Shown piece by piece: positions 33,290-45,059 of a stretch of 64,000 nucleotides of DNA. The notes under the pieces were generated by a model. The model ran no database searches and was not told the origin of the DNA. It saw only the letters and a program-made list of their open reading frames with translations. Source of the stretch: Aedes albopictus (Eukaryota; Arthropoda; Insecta; Diptera; Culicidae); assembly GCF_035046485.1 (NCBI RefSeq), contig NC_085137.1:457679004-457743003 (forward strand), in the 5' to 3' direction. Position 1 is the stretch's first letter, and each line of letters starts with the position of its first letter. Both the position numbers and the translations under genes were made by a program.

Positions 33290-35185
33290 AGATGGCTGTT
33301 TTTTTTATAGACAAGGTTTTTGTATATTTTGATTGGTCTGAAAATTCATACTATTACAAGTTACTGTTCCCGGCAAACTTTGTTTTGCCTACTGCATTTT
33401 TTGACGTTCTTAGTCAAAATTTTCGTGTAAAATGTACGAAAAATCCATTTCCCAAAAATCTCAATTTCTCCATGATTTTGCCTTATGAAAATTCAGTGCC
33501 AAGATTCGATCAAGTTTAGCTTGAGCGTTTTAAGCAGGTAGTATTTTCAATCCGGAACTTGATCCGAACTTCATGGAACTTAAAAGTTTATTTGGAAAGG
33601 TTTTGCCAACATGAGCATGATAGCAAAATCTCGATTATTATAGAACTCCCATTTACGTCGGATTTTATTTCGAAACTGACTATTACTATGATCGTATCAT
33701 ATTCCGAGACTTACAAATATTCTACAGACAAAATTTGTTCATACATTTTGTATAAGACATGCTTGTTCATTAACACGGAAATAATGATTTTAGCATGGAG
33801 AATATTCTAAAACACATAAACACAATTCAAGAATATTCCATAATATATAAAAATTATGAACTTTAATGAAATTATTAAATTCTCAATGGTACTTATTTCC
33901 ACGAAAATAAATCCAGACAAATGAAAATTTAATTATATGTTATTGAAATATTGACACCATGTAGCAAGTTGACTACAGATAAACACACACATGTGTATCT
34001 TATAAGTAGATAATCCATTCCAATTTCACCCATCTTTATATATAAAGGGGAAAGGCCATGAGCATAACCATAGTTATGCTTTATAACCATAGTCATCAAA
34101 AAGAGTTCTAACAGAAGCAATCAAATAAGTTAAATTTTACTGACAAAATCACTCCAAAGTGCATTTTTATTTGTTGCTTTAACGATTTGGCATTATGTGC
34201 CATAACCAACCTTTTGCACCACCAATAGAGTAAAACGTCAAAAGTTCGAGTAAGGCAAGAGTACGTTTTGAAGTTTTCAAGCTCAAATTAAATTGTTTCT
34301 TCCTGGTGCCAAAGTTGTCCGAAGACATTCACTCCAAAAAAATATCAACATTGATTAAAATTTGGAAAAATTGTGGTTTTAGTTCAAAAATTGTAATTCG
34401 CAATGGTCCTTTTTACACACTTTAAGCTAACAGCCTAATGTCCCCGAATCCCTTAAAAACATTCAAGAAATCATCAGAGAAATATCACGGACTGGCCTTC
34501 AACACATGAATTAGAATTGAAGTGTATTTTCACTCTTTTTTTTAGTTTTGAGTGCAACTAAGCATATTATGAAAATGCTTGGGCATGTTAGAACTTTCTT
34601 AAAAACAGATTTTTTTTTTGTAAAACTTTATTTAGTCATTTAGTCAGTATTTACATTGAGATAAAAAATAAAGCTATCTAAGCCTAAGGCGTTATCTGGG
34701 GTTTCCGTCATATAACTGAAGTAATTTCCTAGTAGTTTTACTATGATTTGCCTAATATTACGACTAATATTGAAAAAATTTGGATATTCTACACATAGGG
34801 TAACGGAACCCACCTTCAGCAAAGATCTCCCATTTTCGTCTTATCGAAAACAAAGCTGATAATCGCTAATTGTTTTGTTTTCTATTTTTGTATTTTTTTG
34901 TTAGGGGTGACATCAATGCTCACTAACAAAAATTACGAATACAATTGGTGCTTAAATGGACTGTTTCTGGAGCAGGATGAACATTGGGGCAAAAGATGTA
35001 CCAAAGTGCACATACCCTAGTGAGAAACGCGTTCGAGCCATAAAGCAATTCTAGGTAAACACCAATTAATTTTCTGAAATGTATTGAACTCTTAAAACGA
35101 AGAATAAATGAGATCGTACAATCAAAATGTGAAAATTGTTCGTCTAATTTGGTATTTTTGGTAGATTTTTCTAAAAACATTTTGA
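33290..35185. other. AT-rich stretch without recognised features
   Basis: Short frames on both strands have biased AT-rich composition and no domain. No repeat boundary could be placed. Confidence 0.3.
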
Positions 35186-35188
35186 TTA

Positions 35189-35728
35189 CACAGCGTAACA
35201 AAAATTAACTTTTGGTCTGTCTTAAGAGCAAACTTATGTGTCTCTGACAGATTTTGGGCCGCTGAATCCAAATCCGGGCTCAGATTTGTTCCAGCACGTC
35301 ACAACTTTCAGCTATACCTCAATTTATAGGGCAAAATATGCGATTTTGGGCTTTTTTGACTGCAAGCCATTGAGCACGCAAAAAGTAAATTGGTCAATTA
35401 ACATCTATATTAACGACCCCTGCAAAATATTTTGGTTTACCAAATCAAATTTGATAGATTTAAGCTTTTTATGTTAGTACATATGTAAACTTGCATGGAG
35501 GGTGACTTGTATGGGAAATATCGTACCTAACATAAATCGCCTAAAACTATCAATTTCGATTTGGTAAAACGAATTTTTTTGCATGGGTCGTTAATTTAGA
35601 TGTTAATTGACCAATTTACCTTTTGATTGTTAAAAAAATATTTGCGCGAATTCAGCGGCCCAAAATTTGTCAGAGACACATAAGTTTGCTCCTGAGACAA
35701 ACCAAAAGTTATTTTTTGGTACGCTGTG
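35189..35728. mobile_element. 540-bp TIR element with TTA duplication
   Basis: Inverted arms of about 90 bases start CACAGCGTA on both ends and share AACTTTTGGT, GAGCAAACTTATGTGTCTCT and TTTTGGGCCGCTGAAT. TTA lies on both sides (35186-35188, 35729-35731). A 3-bp TTA/TAA duplication is typical of PIF/Harbinger elements, though the ends alone do not prove it. No transposase ORF. Confidence 0.65.
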
Positions 35729-36163
35729 TTATTAATCTTGTATTACCTACAAACTGCTGGTTCTTGTTTGTCTTATGCAATGGTCGTTCTGTAACGGTCA
35801 GTATAAGGTTTTCGTCATTACATTTCAGATGAAGAAGGTTTACACAACACTTACGCATCAATTCTACACACTATCAAAAACAAAATCCACACCATCCCTT
35901 CCCAATAACGATTTTGCCGCTCTAAAACATTGTCCATGATAAAAGCTTAACACTCCATAGTGTCCGAAAACAGAGTGAGCAAAACCAAATGTGGCTAAAA
36001 TTAGATATTTTTAAATATTTACCATTCATATGTAAAAAGCTCAACTTAATAACTCAACTGTAATTCAAACATAATCTGACATTTTTTGGACATGTACCGA
36101 ACCATGTGCAATCGTGGAATCGAGTTCAGTTCTAGGCCTACTGGCGACGGAGATAGTCGAGTG

Positions 36164-36236
36164 ACTCCGTAGCTTGAAGGAATAGAAGCGCCCGTCTAGC
36201 GAATTGGGAGTCGTGAGTTCGAGTCTCACCGGAGTA
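36164..36236 (+). other. tRNA-like sequence
   Basis: The 5' ACTCCG can pair with 3' CGGAGT, and a B box GAGTTCGAGTCTC lies at the right distance for a T arm. The D and anticodon arms are imperfect and the anticodon cannot be assigned with confidence. A tRNA pseudogene or SINE head is more likely than a working tRNA gene. Confidence 0.4.
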
Positions 36237-36575
36237 CGTGGATTTCTTTTCATGATTTCAAATCTCAATTTGTTCATCGAGCACATGTTCTGTTGTGTAC
36301 ATGGATGTCAAAGCATTTTCAACAGTGTAATTTTCCACATGGCTTGGTCAGCCAAAGCAAAATCAAGAAATTGACATTTAGTTAGAAAATTTGGTTCAAA
36401 AAACTATATAAATTTTACCTGTCCTCAAGACATGTTTTCAGAAAATCTACTTGAAAGTCTAACTAGAATTATCAGGGAAGTTCAGTTTTTTTTCGGGATT
36501 TTTTGTCATTCAGGGATTTTTTAGTGGCAAATAATCTTAGTGAAAAAAATTGTGGAAACAATTTTCATTTTGTAT

Positions 36576-36900
36576 TTTTTTCATTAGGCTCAGTGCTATA
36601 GTACCTAAAATTCGCCAAAGTTGATTTTCAACCTTTAACGATGCAGATAAACAAGAAAAAAATTATAAACAAAAGATCATGTTCACAAAAGATGATTGCA
36701 CTCATTCAAACTTCACAATTTGCTCAAATTATAGTAAAAATAAATCATTTTCCCTAAAATTTCGTCTTCGTTCCACCCTATTTCGCCATAGTGTACCAGT
36801 TATGGCTAAGCTCGTAAGGAATGCATGTAAATAGTGCGAAGTGGAACCGAAATTAAAAAATGTATCCATAACTGGTACAGGGTTCTTATCATTGGCATAC
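36576..36900. repeat. fragments of a CAGTGTACCAGTTATGGC repeat
   Basis: The phrase occurs as TAGTGTACCAGTTATGGCTAAG (36791-36812) and inverted as CATAACTGGTACAGGG (near 36869). Related edges lie at 9674-9691 and 40609-40625. The 37.0-40.5 kb retrotransposon seems to have inserted into such a repeat. Confidence 0.4.
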
Positions 36901-36949
36901 GCCGTAATAAATATAAAAAGTAGTTTTATCTCCGTTTCTATATTTTTCC

Positions 36950-39900
36950 TGTAAACTTTAACCATGGCGAAACTTCTTGCAACGGTGCATCCTCCGGCGG
37001 ATACCACTCGGTAGCACTTCCTGCTTCGTCAGGTAAGTTTAACAGTGGTATATTTCCCGCCGAAGCCGGGAAGGATACTGCACCATATTTGAGTGTACTT
37101 CCTTCATTCCAGCCTGAAATACCTTCGAACAGTCTCAGCTTAGAGGAACAACATGCAACCGAACATTCTCCTCGCGGAACCCCGCAGAATATTAATTTGC
37201 GAATATATTATCAAAATGTTCGCGGCCTACGAACTAAAATCGAAGATTTTTATCTGGCCGTTACCGACTCCAGTTATGACGTTTTAGTTCTAACCGAAAC
37301 TTGGCTAGATGACCGAATTTATTCAGCACAGCTATTTGGTAGACAATATGCTGTTTTTCGTAACGATCGCAACCGCCTGAACAGCAATAAATTGCGCGGT
37401 GGTGGTGTATTGATAGCAGTAAATAAGCGTTTAAACTGCTGTCTTGATGATACTCCAGTAAGCGCATCTCTGGAGCAGTTGTGGGTGAAGATCAAAGGGC
37501 AGCACAGAATATTAAGCATAGGCGTTCTATATCTACCCCCAGACAGAAAGTCGGATTTCGATTACATTGAAACTCATATCAACTCTGTTGGTTCAGTACT
37601 GTCCCAGCTGTCCAAAGACGACCTGGCGCTGGTATTTGGTGACTATAATCAATCCAAGCTGGTGTGGAACCTATCATCAAATGAACCTCCCTCAATCGAT
37701 GTCATCCGTTCAAGCATTTCTGCCTCCTGCTCTGCTCTTCTCGACGGTTTCAGTCTCCACGGCCTTGTACAAATAAATCAAGTGCTGAATCGTAATAATC
37801 GCCTATTAGATTTACTGCTGGTGAATGAGTCAGCGCTCTCTGAATGCTCCATCGGGGAAACTACCGAACCGTTGATCACTCTTGATGCCGATCACCCTGC
37901 TTTGGAAGTTTGTGTCAATCTTTCGATCCCTCTTTGCTACGACAGTGTTGAGGATGTAAATGGCCTTGACTTCCGAAATGCCAATATTGTCGCGCTGAAA
38001 CATTCGCTCAACCAGGTTGACTGGAACTGCCTAGATAGCTTTCCTAGCGTTGACGAAGCCGTAGATTACTTCACGGAAGTGGTAAGTCGAGCAATATTAG
38101 AGAATGTACCTGCACGTAGACCGCCTGCAAAACCAGTATGGGCTAATGCACGGCTTCGTAATCTTAAGCGATCTAGATCGGCTGCTCTGCGGAAATATTG
38201 CCAGAATCGCAACCCAATAACGAAACGACTATTTTCTGTGGCCAGTAATAAATATCGATTATATAACCGATTCCTCTACCAACGATATACTGCACAAACT
38301 CAAGAAAACCTTAGATTGAATCCAAAACAATTCTGGTCGTTCGTAAAAACTAAAAGGAATGAAGATGGCTTGCCTGTCGAGATTTTTCTTGGGGATCGGA
38401 AAGCTGACACTCCCCAGGAAAAAAGTAATCTTCTAGCTGATCATTTTAAAATGGTTTTCCACGACTCACCTGCATCCGAGACCCAAATCAACAGAGCAAT
38501 TCAGAGCACTCCCTGTGACATGCTCTGCTTTGATGTACCCTACGTGGATTCAGAGCTGGTTGAATCTGCTATCAAGAAGCTTAAATTTTCAAACACCGCA
38601 GGACCAGATGGAATACCTCCGTGTCTCCTGAAAAAATGTTCAGCGGAATTCATTCCTCCACTGCTGAAGCTATTCAATCTTTCCTTGGGAAACGGAACAT
38701 TCCCCGAGAAGTGGAAATCGTCGTACATGTTCCCGATTTACAAAAAAGGAGACAAACGTAACGTCGAAAACTATCGAGGAATCACATCACTGTGTGCTTG
38801 TTCGAAGGTGTTCGAGATCATCGTCAACAACGCCTTATTCACAGCTAGCAAGAACTACATATCTCTCGACCAACATGGATTTTTCCCGAAGAGATCAATC
38901 TGCACCAACCTTATTCCGTTTGTCTCGACGTGCCTGCGAAATTTGGAAGCCGGACTGCAAGTCGACGCGGTTTACACGGATCTCAAGGCTGCTTTCGATC
39001 GTGTTGACCATGGTATTCTATTAGCTAAACTGGATAAACTAGGCGTGTCACGGGTTTTGATTAACTGGTTCTGATCATACCTCACCAACCGTAAGCTATG
39101 CGTGAAAATCGGTGTAGCGGAATCGTACTATTTCACGAATTCATCAGGCGTCCCACAAGGCAGCAACTTAGGACCAATGCTGTTCTCGATATTTTTGAAT
39201 GACGTCGGATTGGTTCTCCCTCCAGGATGCCGGATATTCTATGCTGACGATGTCAAGATCTACATGGTAATCCGGAATCTCGATGACTGTAAACATCTGC
39301 AGAGATTGATCGATAGCTTCGAAGAATGGTGCAGCGACAATTTCCTGACTCTGAGTGTGAACAAATGCAATGTGATAACCTTCCACCACAAGAAAAATCC
39401 TATCCTCAACGAGTATATGATGAATAATCAGCGGCTAGCTCGCGTCAATAATGTCCGTGATCTAGGAATAACTCTCGACGAAGGTCTGACGTACAAGCAA
39501 CATTACTCTGACGTGATTGCGAAAGCCAATAGACAACTCGGTTTCATATTTAAGATAGCAGAAGAGTTTAAAGACCCGCTTTGCCTTAAGGCCTTGTACT
39601 GCGCTCTCGTCCGATCGATCTTAGAGTTTGGATCAGTTATTTGGTGCCCATACCATCTGACCTGGATTGCAAGGATGGAGGCCATCCAGAAGAAGTTTGT
39701 ACGCTACGCTCTGCGATTCCTTCCTTGGAATGATCCCGCCAACCTACCTCCGTACGGTGATCGTTGCCTGTTAATTGGTCTAGAAACACTCGAACAAAGG
39801 CGTACTATTGCACAGACTATGTTCGTTGCAAAAACATTGACTGGCGAAATCGACAGTCCTGAAATTCTTGGCCAATTTGGCTTCTACGCTCCAGAACGTG

Positions 39901-40484
39901 TTCTGCGTGCCAGAAACTTCCTATACCTTGAGGCTCGGTCGGTCGATTACGGAATACACGATCCCATTCGATTTATGTCTGCTGTATTCAACGGTTTTTA
40001 TGAGCAATTTGAGTTCCACAACAACACCACCACCTCTTTTCGCGGAAGAGTTCAACGACAATTGCTCAATAGGCAGCCGACGCATTAAGCTTGATGAGTT
40101 GTCTTCAACTGCAATACTGGTGAGTATGTTTCCAAACAACATAGCCGTATTTGTTTGAGCTACCTGGTCGCTTTTTTTTTTCATGCTACGCTACTACGAA
40201 CATCGGATGAACTGCAACGATCCTCGAGCTAACGGCGACATCTGGTTTCCACGGTTGCTACATATTTCTGTTTAGTCTTTAATTTGTGCTAGTAATAAGT
40301 TTTACATATCGTACCTTTCGTGTTTAGTTAGGCTTAATCAACATCTTTTATATATAGATTAAGAAAAGATATGGGGTTTTTACGCCTTCTTGTTTCCGGC
40401 AAAATGTGGCTGACTCAAGGAGGCTTTTCCCCATCATAATCCATTTCATTAAGACCTTAAGGTCAGATGGAATTATTAAACAAA

Positions 40485-40523
<39 letters not shown>
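36950..40523 (+). mobile_element. Jockey/CR1-type non-LTR retrotransposon
   Basis: A short leader (from about 36950, boundary uncertain) precedes one endonuclease-reverse transcriptase ORF, a 3' UTR of about 400 bases and a (TAAA)n tail at 40483-40523. No gag-like ORF1 precedes it, so the copy may be 5'-truncated. Target-site duplications were not found. The clade assignment rests on the arrangement of the RT motifs. Confidence 0.8.
37089..40088 (+). pseudogene. endonuclease-reverse transcriptase ORF with one in-frame stop
   Basis: The N-terminal part is an APE-type endonuclease: YYQNVRGL, LTETWLDD, FGDYN and a final DADHPAL. The reverse transcriptase follows: TAGPDGIPP, YRGITSL, catalytic motif A DLKAAFDRVDH, then GVPQGSNLGPMLF and catalytic YADD at 39240-39251. 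The upstream (37089-39074) and downstream (39102 on) open stretches are in the same frame, broken only by TGA at 39072-39074 between motif A and the PQG motif. No frameshift. The domain that nicks target DNA and the polymerase active site are both intact, so the copy is recently dead. TGA can arise from CGA by one CpG transition; that origin is inferred. Confidence 0.85.
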
Positions 40524-40910
40524 AAACAAATCAAACATTTGACATATCGACGACATTGGTCGGTCTTCTTCTCATTTTTGTAGAAATAGTTTTCCTTAGG
40601 TAGTGCGATAACTGGTACAGGCACCCTAATGGTAAGTTGCATAGTTTTTCAAGCGTTATTTGCGTTTTTAGTAAATTTTAGTATCAAACTACTTCAAAAG
40701 TTCATTACTTATACAGAAGATAGACATAATGATCGAGACAGGCAAAATGTTCACTCGTTCAAAAACGGTCAACTAGCTGTAACTTTTCGAAAAGTGCATC
40801 AAATTTTCACTGTAAGCTTGTTCTAACTAGTTGTCTATCAATGGTCCAAATTTGGGAAAGCTCGGGCTATTTTACATAAAGCTAGAAATATTCTAGGAAA
40901 AATCATAATT

Positions 40911-41077
40911 AGGGGCTGTCCATAAACCACGTGGTCATTTTTTTGGGACTTCTCAACCCCCCCCCCCCCCCCGCGTGGTCATTAGTCCATACAAATTTTT
41001 TTATTCGTCCATACAAAATGGTCATTGGCCGAACCCCCCCCCCCCCCTCATGACCACGTGGTTTATGGACAGCCCCT
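40911..41077. repeat. 167-bp palindrome, CACGTG type
   Basis: Ends AGGGGCTGTCCATAAACC and GGTTTATGGACAGCCCCT are exactly complementary, and the match runs on through ACGTGGTCA. C-rich and AT-rich spacers separate the arms. One of a family with 43648, 44669 and 46166. Confidence 0.8.
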
Positions 41078-41516
41078 TATCCAAATTGCTAACACGGAAA
41101 CAATTATAGCGATTTGAATATTTTCCTAATTAAACGTCAAATTTACCAAAACTTCAACATCGCTTTAATATTCATGATGGTAATTTTAGTTTATTGAAAT
41201 TCCCCCAAATTGACTTGAATTTAAATATGTTTTGAAATACAGTAACGAAATATCTGATAAAAACTTGAAGAAAGTTATGGGACCATGCATCCCAAAAGAC
41301 CAATTTACAAAAAGTTCATGTCATAAATTTAATCGCTCTTACTTTATTTTTTGTGCACAATTATGGGTTAAGCCAAACGTTTTTCAAAGCATAATATCTA
41401 AGCTTTAAATGTCCAAAATTTCATTGCATTTGGTTCATGGAATTCGGAGAAATAACAGTTCAAAATTGGCAATCGGATAATAATGACTATAACAAGAATC
41501 TTTCTTACTTCATGTA

Positions 41517-42472
41517 AGGACTGTATCGGAAATTAACTATAAACGTTCACAATTGCCTGAAAAATAATCTGTTCGAAATAAACAAAACTTTTGTTTTGGA
41601 GATACTATATAAATCTCTCAAATAAAGAATGGCAGTCTGATTTTCAAAAAATAATCATTTAACTTGGACTTTTATCTCAAAGATTGCACACATGTTTTTA
41701 AAATTTTGGACACCTCCTAAAAATTTAAAATTGTAAATACTGTGAGAAAATATTCAATTTTTTCTCTTATTTTTGCGCAAATATATTCTTTTCCAGAATG
41801 CTCATGATATAGGAAAATTATTTTTATCAAGAAAAATTCCCTCCGGAGTTTAGGGCAATTCTTAAAAATGGAAAAAGGGCATTTTTCGAGGAACTCTTTT
41901 TTTTATGCGTCTTCAAAGAACGATTACGCAAATAAAAAATACATAAAGTAGAAAATTTGCATTTTTTTCGATTGGGTATGTATTTAAATCTATTGAAGAG
42001 GTAGTTTTTCCAGAGAACGGAATTTTATAACCTCTAAAGATATTTAAAACAGAGCGTCAAAGTTCGACCAAAAAGTAGGTGTTTTTTGGGATAGACCATA
42101 TTCTTAATGTTGGAGGTTTTTCTATCCAAAATAAGAATTTTAAAAGTCTGTTTTAAGTGATATGTATTGTGTACATAACTGCTAGTAATAATCATTATTT
42201 TCCAGATTTTTCCCCGTAGAATTTTTTTTCGCAACAAATATTTGAAACGTTAAAATTTTTTAAAAATAATGCAGTTTGTACAGATTGTTATTTTGTGTGG
42301 TATACTGATAGAACCATATTTTCAATAATACTAAATATTTTCCAAATTTCTTCAAGCTGTTCTAAACTTAACTATATTTTGAAGATTTTATAGAAGAACC
42401 GGAATGAAAAGACCAACCGTGCGCCGAGATAGAGCATTTTGAATGTTTATAGTTAATTTCCGATACAGTCCT
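41517..42472. mobile_element. 956-bp TA-flanked TIR element
   Basis: Inverted ends AGGACTGTATCGGAAATTAA and TTAATTTCCGATACAGTCCT continue through CTATAAACGTTCA. TA lies at 41515-41516 and 42473-42474. Fits a Tc1/mariner-type non-autonomous element. Interior AT-rich, no transposase-like ORF. Confidence 0.7.
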
Positions 42473-42806
42473 TACAATACCTCGATCTCTCCCAAATTTG
42501 AACCATTTATAGACAACTAGTTGACCAACAGTATTTTTGACTGTTCAAGTTGACCAACTTGAGAATTTTTGATGCACTTTTCGAAAAGTAACAGCTAGTT
42601 GACCATTTTCTCCATGAGATAATAAGTATAGTAAAACAATGAAACATTCCTGGATAAAATTGTCAAGCAAGCACTGCAACAGTTTTGAAAGAATTTCATA
42701 GAAATTCAATGAAAATGGAAATGAGAAAACTCTGGTTGACTATTTCCAACGTTTCCTGAAGATTTCCTGACGAATTTAATAGAGTAGTTTTTACGGTCTT
42801 AGACAA

Positions 42807-43196
42807 AACTACGATATAACGTACAACATTGAAAATTTTTATTTTTTCCCAGGATTAACATTCAGACACACTACGAAATAACTCAAATCAATGTTTTGTT
42901 ACAGCATTAGCCTTTTTACCCAAAATTAGCGCAATTTGGGGAAAAAATTAGTGTACGTTATATCGAAGCAAAATGTACGTTATATCGAAGCACAAAAAAC
43001 GAAATGAGTTTTTCATGAGAACTCATGTTTTTCATTATTGGTTTTGTGAATTTCACTGAAATCATTAATTGGGATAAATTTCACGTCGAATACATCAAAA
43101 CTAGCATAAAAAATATTTAATTTTTCTCTGCTTCGATATAACGTACACTTTGATATAACGTACAAAGAGATTTTTTTTTGTACGTTATATCGAAGA
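42807..43196. repeat. repeat with TACGTTATATCGAAG motifs in both orientations
   Basis: The motif or its complement occurs at about 42811, 42954, 42975, 43132, 43152 and 43180. Copies at the two edges are inverted, suggesting a small foldback element. Non-coding. Confidence 0.6.
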
Positions 43197-43647
43197 ATAC
43201 CTGTACTTAGGGCCCATGTAGTAGGTTGGACTCGATAATCCGGAGTAATTTTAACGCGTTATTTTTTTTTATTTCAATGATTAAATTTAGTATTAAAGCA
43301 TGGTGCTGACATGATTTTGGAAGTCCTCAATTTCGTTTTCCTCCGATTTTGTTAGCTTTTTGACCCGATTATGTTAGCCTCTTTTAACAAGAAATTTAAA
43401 ACGTTTTACACTCAGCATTAACATTTTACATTTCCAGTATTCTACAGTGTATCTCAAATTCAGTTGATAATTTTTGGCGTCATATATAAATAACGTAACA
43501 AAAAAAATCTCGTGTTATATTTGAAAAGGGCCAAACAATTTTTAATCTCTTCTCAGCGAGAAAACGCTAAATTTTGCATCTGTTTTCAAAACATGCCGTT
43601 AATAATCCAGGAATTTTTCAAAGAATGATTGCTGACATTTCTTCAGA

Positions 43648-43818
43648 GGGCCTGTCCATAAACTACGTAGACTCTTAGGAGGGACGGGGGGGGGGGGGGG
43701 TCTGGCCAAAGTCTACGCTGAATACAAATTTCGGAAATTTCGTATGAGCAAAAGTCTACGAGGGGGAGGGGGGTCTCAGATGGCCGAAAAAAAAGTCTAC
43801 GTAGTTTATGGACAGCGC
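43648..43818. repeat. ~171-bp palindrome, TACGTA type
   Basis: Arms CTGTCCATAAACTACGTAGACT and AGTCTACGTAGTTTATGGACAG are complementary; G-rich tracts lie between. Same design as 40911-41077 with a different core. Confidence 0.75.
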
Positions 43819-43829
43819 CAGACAGTGTT

Positions 43830-44160
43830 TCTGGGATTTCTCCAAATTTTCCTTGAAGAAGTAACCTTTCAGATATTTGTTTCTTTTGGTATTGCTTAGT
43901 ATTCTTTCAAGAATTCCTTCTGAGACACGTTCGTGAATTTCTGCTGAGATTCCTCAAGCAATCTTTGCTTGAAACCCGCCAAATAGTATTTCCCGGGAAT
44001 TCTTGTTGAGATTCCATCAGGATTTTATACTGGAATTCTTCCATGGATTTTTGTAGTTGTACATACCCACAGGATTTTCTAGGAATTATTCATGGGATTG
44101 TTATGGGGATTTCTTCAGGTATTTCTTAAAGTTTCCTCCGGAATTTTCTGTTGATATTTC
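43830..44160. repeat. short GGAATTCC-type field
   Basis: Imperfect phrases such as GATTCCTCAAGC and GGAATTCTT. Non-coding. Confidence 0.45.
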
Positions 44161-44668
44161 ACCATTTCTGATTCTCTAGTCCACCCCCATATTTTGATTG
44201 GCATCCAAAAAGAAGTAACTGGTCAAAATTTCAGCCAAATCCATTGAAATTAAGAAGCCTAAAGCATGATTACCCCCGGAAAGCTAGTTTTTAGGATTCA
44301 TTAGGCTTTCACGAATTTTAATAATTTTTGCTCAACCCCTACATCTTTGACGCCAAGGAAGAAAATGACCAACAACAGCTCCTTTCACTTCAATCGTTTT
44401 TTTTTCTTGTCCCTCAACATTTTCTTCAATTTACACAAATCACACCACTTTCCATCAACCATGCCTTCTTTGGGGAACATATATTAAGTACGTTACGCTA
44501 AAATTGGAAAACTTTTGTACGGGTTTTCCATGACGTTTTTAATGGATGGTCCTTTACTGTTTATGTTTTGTTTCACGAACCCAAAACCTGAGTTCAAAAT
44601 TGACAGAAAAGTGCTCCGATCTTATCAACCTAAAACACTATCAGGATCTTACTGAATACAGCATACTA

Positions 44669-44838
44669 AAGGAATGTCCATAAATTACGTCATATTTTGA
44701 GAGGGGCGGGGAGATGCAGCAAATTGTGTTGTTAACGGGTCATCACAATTTGCTGAACTTCAGAAAACTTATATAAATAGTGTGACTTTGGGGAGCAGCA
44801 GAAAAAGTTTGTTTGACGTAATTTATGGACGTTCTCTA
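44669..44838. repeat. ~170-bp palindrome, TTACGTCA type
   Basis: Arms TGTCCATAAATTACGTCA and TGACGTAATTTATGGACG pair; a G-rich stretch lies near the left arm. A half palindrome with CTGTACATAAAATACGTAGACT follows at 44949-44972. Confidence 0.7.
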
Positions 44839-45059
44839 ATTTGAATTTCTGGCTACGTTTTTGATTTTTGATTGAATTTTTATACGTGATTCGATTATCC
44901 GGAGTGAAGTAAAAATCGATACTTCGGATAATAGAGACCGCCCTGTAATAAGGAGCCTGTACATAAAATACGTAGACTCTGTGGGAGAAAAGGAGCGTTT
45001 GGTCAAAATTTGTTCAAGTTCAAAATATTTTCGTCAAGTAACTTTTTTTCTTTTACAAA

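Larger units (their letters stand above)
40728..42625. repeat. inverted-repeat element with GGTCAACTAG arms, nested inserts
   Basis: Left arm 40728-40865 and right arm 42488-42625 share GGTCAACTAGCTGT, AACTTTTCGAAAAGTGCATC, ACTAGTTGTCTAT and CAAATTTGGGA in inverted orientation. A palindrome (40911-41077) and a TA-flanked element (41517-42472) lie between them. A related pair of arms is at 45.06-46.11 kb. Confidence 0.6.

Noticed and set aside
36065..36286. Minus-strand frame over the tRNA-like sequence
   Set aside because: It is simply the complement of the tRNA-like stretch, with no protein signature.
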